From assembly GCA_964344335.1 (NCBI GenBank), contig CAYFMW010000004.1, forward strand, positions 1-64,000: a stretch of 64,000 nt of DNA, read 5' to 3'. Of this stretch, positions 58,541 to 64,000 are shown piece by piece. The translations under genes and the position numbers were made by a program. The first letter of the stretch is position 1. Every line of letters begins with the position of its first letter. Under the pieces are notes generated by a model, which did not search any database, was not told where the DNA came from, and saw only the letters and a list, made by a program, of their open reading frames with translations. Source of the DNA: RUG11894 sp964344335 (lineage in GTDB: Bacteria; Bacillota; Clostridia; Peptostreptococcales; Anaerovoracaceae).

Positions 58541-59893
58541 ATGAAGGCTGTTTTGAAAAGTAAAATAGAGAGCCAAGCCAAGTTCAGTATGATATTCAGT
58601 GCGGAGGATTTCGATGCTGCGCTGGAACGGGCATATAAATCTCAGAGGGGGAAGATAGTAATCCCGGGTTTTCGCAAAGGTAAGGCTCCCCGGAGCATTA
58701 TAGAAAAACACTTCGGAGAAGGAATTTTCTTTGAAGATGCGATAGATGATTGCCTGGAAAAGGCTTATCCCAAGGCGCTTGACGAGCTGAAGCTGAAGCC
58801 CGTGGACAGGCCGAGCCTCGAGTTCGGTGAAGAACCGCTGGCTAAGGGCAAGGGTTTTGAGGTAAAGGTGAGCGTCACTGTGGTGCCCGACATCACGGTA
58901 AAAAATTATAAAGGCATAAAGGCGCAGATTAGCGAGCATAAGGTCGAGGAATCCGACATAGATGCGGATATAGATATGCTCAGGCAGAGGAACGCCAGGC
59001 TCGTGGTCTTCGAGGGCCCCGCGGAAAAAGGAGATACCGTGGTGCTCGACTATGCCGGCAGCACCGATGAAGGCCCCTTCGAGGGCGGCAGCGCTGAGAA
59101 CCAGACTCTGGTGCTCGGAAGCGGGCGTTTTATTCCGGGTTTTGAGGAGCAACTCGAGGGCTGCAAGGCCGGAGACGAGAAGGATGTAAAAGTGAAGTTC
59201 CCCGAGGATTACCATGCCGAGGAACTCGCCGGAAAGGATGCGGTCTTCAAGTGCAAGCTTCACGAGGTAAAGAGGAAGGAATATCCCGAACTCGACGACG
59301 AATTCGTGAAAGATGTTTCGGAGTTTGATACAATGGAGGAGCTGCGCGAGGACACGCGCGCCAAGCTCGAAAAAAGATTCGCGGATGCGAGGGAATATCA
59401 GGCCAAAGATGCCGTGATGAACGCGGTCTACGAAGCCAATCCCATCGAAATACCTGCTATAATGATAGAAGACGAAGCTGCGAACATGATGAACGAGTTC
59501 GCGCAGCAACTGGGCTATCAGGGTCTCAACATCGATACCTACTGCGAGATTCTAAATAAGAGCAAGGATGATTTGATTGAGGAGTTCAAGCCCGATGCGG
59601 AAAAGCGCGTCAAGAGCAGGCTGATAGTCGAGGCTGTCGCAGATCAGGAGAATATCGAGGCCTCCGAGGAGGAGACGGAAAAAGAGATGGAAGCCATGGC
59701 TGCTCAGTACGGAATGGACCCGGCGAAATTCAGGAGCATCATGGATGAGGATAATATCGAATATATCAAACAGGACATCAGAAGCCGCAAGGCGATAGAC
59801 CTGATGTACAAAGCCGCCGAGATAACGGAAGTTCCCGAGGAGGCGAAGAAGCCCGAGGCGAAAGCCTCGAAGGGCGAGACCGAAGGAGAGTAA
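58541..59893 (+). CDS. tig: trigger factor
   Basis: A 450-residue ribosome-associated chaperone and prolyl isomerase. The ribosome-binding motif is in GFRKGKAPRSIIEKHFG (near 48-64), the FKBP-type domain is at about 150-245 with GDTVVLDYAG and GRFIPGFEEQLEG, and the rest is the helical chaperone domain ending in an acidic Lys/Glu tail. TAAGGAGG precedes the ATG. It heads the tig-clpP-clpX-lon cluster found throughout bacteria. Confidence 0.95.
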   Translation: MKAVLKSKIESQAKFSMIFSAEDFDAALERAYKSQRGKIVIPGFRKGKAPRSIIEKHFGEGIFFEDAIDDCLEKAYPKALDELKLKPVDRPSLEFGEEPLAKGKGFEVKVSVTVVPDITVKNYKGIKAQISEHKVEESDIDADIDMLRQRNARLVVFEGPAEKGDTVVLDYAGSTDEGPFEGGSAENQTLVLGSGRFIPGFEEQLEGCKAGDEKDVKVKFPEDYHAEELAGKDAVFKCKLHEVKRKEYPELDDEFVKDVSEFDTMEELREDTRAKLEKRFADAREYQAKDAVMNAVYEANPIEIPAIMIEDEAANMMNEFAQQLGYQGLNIDTYCEILNKSKDDLIEEFKPDAEKRVKSRLIVEAVADQENIEASEEETEKEMEAMAAQYGMDPAKFRSIMDEDNIEYIKQDIRSRKAIDLMYKAAEITEVPEEAKKPEAKASKGETEGE

Positions 59894-59963
59894 GTGCAAG
59901 GGCGGGACTGATAAGTTCCGCCTGCTTTTAACAGAGGAGTATTTTTGGAGAAAGGAAGAGATT

Positions 59964-60548
59964 ATGAGCAATCTAATACCCATAGTGGTGGAGCAGAGCG
60001 CAAGGGGGGAGCGCTCTTACGATATTTATTCCAGACTGCTTAAGGACAGAATTATATTTTTGGACGGAACTATCGACAGCGATGTCGCAAGCCTGGTTGT
60101 GGCGCAGCTGCTGTTTCTGGAATCAGAGGACCCCGATAAGGATATAAGTCTGTATATAAACAGCCCCGGCGGGGTAATAACGGCGGGGATGGCAATATAC
60201 GATACCATGCAGTACATCAAGCCGGATGTCTCTACCATTTGCATAGGGATGGCAGCTTCCATGGGAGCATTTCTGCTGGCTGCCGGCGCCAAGGGCAAGC
60301 GCTATGCTCTGCCCAATTCGGAGATTATGATTCATCAGCCTTTGGGGGGTGCTCAGGGGCAGGCCAGCGATATAAAGATACAGGCGGAGCGCATAGTTCA
60401 GGTTCGCTCCAATATGAATAAAATTCTGTCGGAGTTGACAGGTCAGCCCCTAGAAAAGGTGGAAATAGACACCGACAGGGATAACTATATGAGCGCTGCG
60501 GAGGCGCTGGAGTACGGCCTGATAGATAAGGTCGTGGAGAAGAGATAG
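59964..60548 (+). CDS. clpP: ATP-dependent Clp protease proteolytic subunit
   Basis: A 194-residue serine peptidase forming the tetradecameric ClpP chamber. Catalytic triad: Ser99 in GMAASMGAF, His124 in MIHQPLGG and Asp172 in DTDRDNYMSA. NSPGGVITAGMAIYDTM is the conserved handle segment. It is one base upstream of clpX, its unfoldase partner. GGAAAGGAAGAG precedes the ATG. Confidence 0.97.
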   Translation: MSNLIPIVVEQSARGERSYDIYSRLLKDRIIFLDGTIDSDVASLVVAQLLFLESEDPDKDISLYINSPGGVITAGMAIYDTMQYIKPDVSTICIGMAASMGAFLLAAGAKGKRYALPNSEIMIHQPLGGAQGQASDIKIQAERIVQVRSNMNKILSELTGQPLEKVEIDTDRDNYMSAAEALEYGLIDKVVEKR

Positions 60549-60549
60549 A

Positions 60550-61845
60550 ATGGCAAAATTTGATGGTAAGAAAGAACTCGGCTGCAGTTTCTGCGGAAAG
60601 CCGCAATCGCAGGTCAGGAGGCTGATAGCGGGCCCCGATGTGTATATCTGCGATGAGTGCGTAGAGCTCTGCGCAGATATACTCGAACAGGAGTTTCCCG
60701 AACTGAAGGAACGAGCCGGTCTGGATTTCGTAGGGGATTTGCCCAAACCGAAGGAGATTGCCGCAGCGCTTTCAGATTATGTTATAGATCAGGACCGTGC
60801 CAAAAAGATTCTGGCGGTCGCTGTCTACAATCATTACAAGAGGATAAGCGCTTCGGGCAAGTCCGATTTTAAAAAGCAAGTTCGCGGTGAAGAGACGGAA
60901 TGCGCCGATGTTGAAATACAGAAGAGCAATATAGTGATGATAGGCCCCACGGGCTGCGGCAAGACTCTGCTCGCACAGACCTTGGCGAAGATACTCGATG
61001 TACCTTTTGCGATAGCGGATGCCACCGCTCTGACAGAGGCCGGCTATGTCGGAGAGGATGTGGAGAATATCCTTCTTAAGCTGATACAGGCTGCCGATAA
61101 CGACATAGAGAAGGCTCAGAGGGGGATAATTTATGTCGACGAGATAGATAAGCTGGCTCGCAAGACGGAGAATCCTTCCATCACAAGAGATGTTTCGGGT
61201 GAGGGCGTGCAGCAGGCATTGCTCAAGATTCTCGAGGGAACCGTCGCGAGCGTTCCTCCCCAGGGCGGACGCAAGCATCCCCTGCAGGAATTCATACAGT
61301 TCGATACGACCAATGTGCTCTTCATATGCGGCGGAGCCTTCGAAGGGCTCGATAAGATAATTCAGTCCCGCATAGGAGAAAAGTCGATAGGATTTAATTC
61401 GGAGCTGGTATCGAAGAGCGATCAGGATCCCAGGATACTCGAGCAGGTGCAGGCCGAAGACCTCCTTCGCTACGGGTTGATTCCCGAGTTCATAGGCAGG
61501 TTGCCCGTAATAGCGACGCTCAGCCCGCTCTCCGAGGACGCGCTCATGCGGATAATTACGGAGCCGAAGAATGCGATTTTAAAGCAGTACAGGAAGCTCT
61601 TTGCGATAGACGGTGTGGAATTGGAGATGGATAAAGAGGCCATACGCGCCGTCGCAGCCAGCGCCGTGGAAAGAAAGACCGGAGCCAGGGGATTGCGAAG
61701 CCTCCTGGAGGAGACTATGACCGACATAATGTTCGAGATCCCCTCGAGGAGCGACATAAAGAAAGTTATAATAAATAAGGCATGCATCGAGGGTGGTGAG
61801 CCCACTCTCCTGCTTGCGGAAAAAGAAGATAAGGAAATATGTTGA
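60550..61845 (+). CDS. clpX: ATP-dependent Clp protease ATP-binding subunit ClpX
   Basis: A 431-residue AAA+ unfoldase. The N-terminal zinc domain uses Cys12, Cys15, Cys34 and Cys37. Walker A GPTGCGKTLLAQTLA, Walker B IIYVDEIDKLA, the GYVGEDVE pore loop, the IGF-type ClpP loop (RIGEKSIGFNSE) and LIPEFIGRLPVIATL sensor region are present. Feeds substrates to ClpP encoded just before. Its stop overlaps the lon start by one base. Confidence 0.97.
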   Translation: MAKFDGKKELGCSFCGKPQSQVRRLIAGPDVYICDECVELCADILEQEFPELKERAGLDFVGDLPKPKEIAAALSDYVIDQDRAKKILAVAVYNHYKRISASGKSDFKKQVRGEETECADVEIQKSNIVMIGPTGCGKTLLAQTLAKILDVPFAIADATALTEAGYVGEDVENILLKLIQAADNDIEKAQRGIIYVDEIDKLARKTENPSITRDVSGEGVQQALLKILEGTVASVPPQGGRKHPLQEFIQFDTTNVLFICGGAFEGLDKIIQSRIGEKSIGFNSELVSKSDQDPRILEQVQAEDLLRYGLIPEFIGRLPVIATLSPLSEDALMRIITEPKNAILKQYRKLFAIDGVELEMDKEAIRAVAASAVERKTGARGLRSLLEETMTDIMFEIPSRSDIKKVIINKACIEGGEPTLLLAEKEDKEIC

Positions 61846-64000
61846 TGGACGATTTTGATGTCAAAGGCGGAGAAAAGGACGACAACACTATGATTCTCCC
61901 CCTTATTCCGCTTCGCGGTATGACGGTCTTCCCGAACATGATGATCAATTTCGATGTGGGAAGAGAGAAGTCCATATTGGCGCTCGAGCGTGCAATGATG
62001 GTGGATCAGACGGTATTCCTGACGACTCAGAAGGATGCTCATACCGATCTTCCCACCGCCAAAGACTTTTATCGCGTCGGAACTGTCGTCAGAATAAAGC
62101 AGATGCTTAAGATGCCGGGAGACAATATCCGGGTGTTGGTGGACGGCCTTCACAGGGCCTCGGTCAAGGAGGTTCTGCAGGAGCTGCCGTATTTTATGGT
62201 TAGTGCAGAAGAGATAGACGACCCTCCGGTTAAGAACAGGACTTCGGATCAGATTGCGCTCATGCGTGCGGTTCTGGGGCTTTTTGAGGAATACCTCATG
62301 GCAAATCCCAAGCTTAGCGTGGAGATTCTGGGCGGAGTCAATTCCATAGAGGACCCCGGCAGACTTGCGGATATCGTGGCTTCGAATATGGATTTGAAAA
62401 CCGAAGAGTACCAGAAGGTTCTGGAGACAATAGACCCCGACAAGCGCCTGCAGATAGTAATCGAATATCTTATGCGGGAAAACGAGATACTCAAGCTCGA
62501 GGACAAGATATCCAGCAAGGTTAAGACCCGCATGCACAAGTCGCAGCGCGAGTATTACCTGCGCGAACAGATAAGGGCCATACAGGAGGAACTCGGGGAT
62601 GAATCGAGCGAGGATGAGGCGGCCGAATGGAGGAGAAAGCTTGCGGAACTGAATCTTTCCGAACTCGTCACAAAAAAACTCAATCAGGAAATAGATCGAT
62701 TTTCCAAAATGGCTCCGAATTCCCCGGATGCGTCGGTAATCCGAAACTATGTGGAGTGGATACTTTCGCTTCCATGGAATGAGCGCTCCGAGCAGGATAT
62801 AGATTTGTCGGAGGCGAAGAAGATTCTGGATGAGGATCACTACGGCCTTGAGAAAGTCAAGGACAGAATATTGGAGTATATGGCAGTTCAGGTTCTCGTA
62901 GCAAGGGATGCCAAGGCTGAAAAGGCCGAAGATTCCAAGGAGCCTGTCAGAGATAAAGGACCGATACTTTGCCTTGTCGGGCCTCCGGGAGTCGGAAAGA
63001 CTTCCGTGGCGAGGTCGATTGCAAGGTCCGTAGGCAGGGAATTCGTGCATATGAGCCTGGGCGGGGTACGCGATGAAGCGGAGATACGCGGCCACAGGAG
63101 AACATATATCGGGGCAATACCCGGGAGGGTCATGAGTGCCATCAAGGAGTGCGGCAGCAGCAATCCGGTCTTTCTCTTCGACGAGGTCGACAAGATTGGA
63201 CAGGATTTTAGGGGAGACCCGGCTTCGGCCCTCTTGGAAGTTCTCGACCCTGAGCAAAACAAAGAGTTTGTGGATCACTACCTCGAAGTGCCTTTCGATT
63301 TGTCCGGAGTGCTCTTCGTGACGACGGCTAATACTACCGACACAATACCGCGCCCCCTGCTCGACAGGATGGAAGTGATAAATATCTCCGGCTATACCGA
63401 AGAGGAGAAATATAATATCGCAAGGAATTATCTGGTTCCCAAACAGGTGAGAAACAACGGCCTTATGATCGATCATATATCTTTCAGCAAGGGAGCAATA
63501 TACGAGATAATAAATTCCTATACGAGGGAGTCCGGGGTTAGAGGTTTGGAGAAGGAAATTTCCAATATCTGCAGGAAGGTTGCCCGGAGCGTGGTTGAAG
63601 TCGGAGAATCCAAGCATTCAATAACTGTTTTCAATATCCACAAGTACCTTGGAAAGAAGAAGTTCCACTACGATAAGCTGCTCGGAGAAAACGAGGTTGG
63701 GGTCGCCACCGGGCTCGCCTGGACTATAGTGGGCGGAGACACCTTGTTTATCGAGACGGCGGTAGTGGAGGGAAGCGGACAGCTTCAGCTTACCGGACAG
63801 CTCGGGGAGGTTATGCAGGAGTCCGCAAAGGCGGCGATAAGCTATATAAGATCCAAGGCGGAGAAGCTCGGAGTTGAGAAGGATTTTTATAAGACTAAGG
63901 ACTTACATGTGCATGTGCCCGAAGGGGCAACTCCCAAGGATGGTCCTTCCGCCGGTGTAACCATGTGCATATCCGTCATTTCAGCTTTGACAGGAAAGCC
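61845..64000 (+). CDS. lon: ATP-dependent protease Lon (3' end outside window)
   Basis: At least 718 codons of Lon, open to the window end. The N-terminal LAN domain begins ILPLIPLRGMTVFPNMMINF; a coiled segment follows (HKSQREYYLREQIRAIQEEL); the AAA+ domain has Walker A GPPGVGKTS from residue 379 and FLFDEVDKIG; the protease domain starts at about 605 and contains DGPSAG with catalytic Ser702. The catalytic Lys lies beyond the window. ATG at 61845 overlaps the clpX TGA. Degrades misfolded and regulatory proteins. Confidence 0.95.
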   Translation, partial: MDDFDVKGGEKDDNTMILPLIPLRGMTVFPNMMINFDVGREKSILALERAMMVDQTVFLTTQKDAHTDLPTAKDFYRVGTVVRIKQMLKMPGDNIRVLVDGLHRASVKEVLQELPYFMVSAEEIDDPPVKNRTSDQIALMRAVLGLFEEYLMANPKLSVEILGGVNSIEDPGRLADIVASNMDLKTEEYQKVLETIDPDKRLQIVIEYLMRENEILKLEDKISSKVKTRMHKSQREYYLREQIRAIQEELGDESSEDEAAEWRRKLAELNLSELVTKKLNQEIDRFSKMAPNSPDASVIRNYVEWILSLPWNERSEQDIDLSEAKKILDEDHYGLEKVKDRILEYMAVQVLVARDAKAEKAEDSKEPVRDKGPILCLVGPPGVGKTSVARSIARSVGREFVHMSLGGVRDEAEIRGHRRTYIGAIPGRVMSAIKECGSSNPVFLFDEVDKIGQDFRGDPASALLEVLDPEQNKEFVDHYLEVPFDLSGVLFVTTANTTDTIPRPLLDRMEVINISGYTEEEKYNIARNYLVPKQVRNNGLMIDHISFSKGAIYEIINSYTRESGVRGLEKEISNICRKVARSVVEVGESKHSITVFNIHKYLGKKKFHYDKLLGENEVGVATGLAWTIVGGDTLFIETAVVEGSGQLQLTGQLGEVMQESAKAAISYIRSKAEKLGVEKDFYKTKDLHVHVPEGATPKDGPSAGVTMCISVISALTGK

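Noticed and set aside
61470..63617. Minus-strand frame of 715 codons
   Set aside because: Antisense shadow of clpX and lon; both sense genes are full of conserved motifs.
1..64000. CRISPR array, insertion sequence or prophage
   Set aside because: No regularly spaced repeats, transposase, integrase or phage structural genes were found.

Overview
The window looks like a chromosomal scaffold from an anaerobic, low-to-mid GC Firmicute of class Clostridia. An amino-acid-fermenting, butyrate-type relative of Eubacteriales Family XIII is my best guess, but this is inference. The evidence is a RapZ/WhiA cluster, a SpoVG-Prs-Pth-Mfd-MazG-RqcP block in Bacillus/Clostridium order, pyruvate:ferredoxin oxidoreductase, rubrerythrin with superoxide reductase, crotonase with 3-hydroxybutyryl-CoA dehydrogenase, 3-keto-5-aminohexanoate cleavage enzyme, and an S-layer-homology protein. 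A run of exactly 100 N at 58256-58355 shows a scaffolded draft assembly.

Layout. 1-630: the 3' end of a type I restriction hsdR gene breaks off at a copy of the 3' end of a tRNA-Ser gene (374-461, minus), which suggests the edge of an integrated island. 632-5848: TSCPD protein, phosphoribosyltransferase, a kinase-like/MobA-like fusion, lipoprotein lysozyme, PspC protein, sugar symporter. 6006-10549: aminotransferase, a Fic-like protein with a degenerate active site, murB, PHP phosphoesterase, rapZ. 10601-13940: BKACE enzyme and an amino-acid ABC transporter, lying between rapZ and whiA. 14003-16849: whiA, a DMT exporter and an oxidative-defence operon (rubrerythrin, desulfoferrodoxin) on the minus strand behind a PerR-box-like site.

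17066-35145: gltX-thrC, murC-spoVG, prs-pth-mfd-flippase-mazG-hup-rqcP, uvrB-uvrA. 35154-41949: pncB, alpha/beta hydrolase, ung, lemA-DUF2207, and xpt-purR. 42172-47065: a BMP-type nucleoside ABC transporter preceded by a PurBox and a terminator with alternative pairings. 47176-54998: NAD(P)HX dehydratase, crt-hbd, an rRNA methyltransferase (minus), and the pyruvate:ferredoxin oxidoreductase. 55009-57780: a cobalamin riboswitch followed by an unrecognised 98-residue protein and a secreted alpha/alpha-toroid protein with three SLH domains, a candidate surface corrinoid-binding system. 57932-64000: CYTH protein interrupted by the gap, then tig-clpP-clpX-lon, with lon running off the end.

How the genes work together. 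Amino-acid catabolism (BKACE plus amino-acid uptake, aminotransferase, PFOR, Crt, Hbd) supplies acyl-CoA intermediates. Purine salvage (xpt, nucleoside ABC transporter, prs, a second phosphoribosyltransferase) appears tied to PurR. DNA repair (mfd, uvrA, uvrB, ung), envelope assembly (murB, murC, lipid-linked flippase, lysozyme, SLH protein) and proteostasis (tig, clpP, clpX, lon) fill most of the rest. The most interesting signals are the riboswitch-linked surface protein and a recurring -10 element placed exactly 6 nt before the start codon of five genes, which implies leaderless transcripts. No CRISPR array, insertion sequence or complete prophage was seen.
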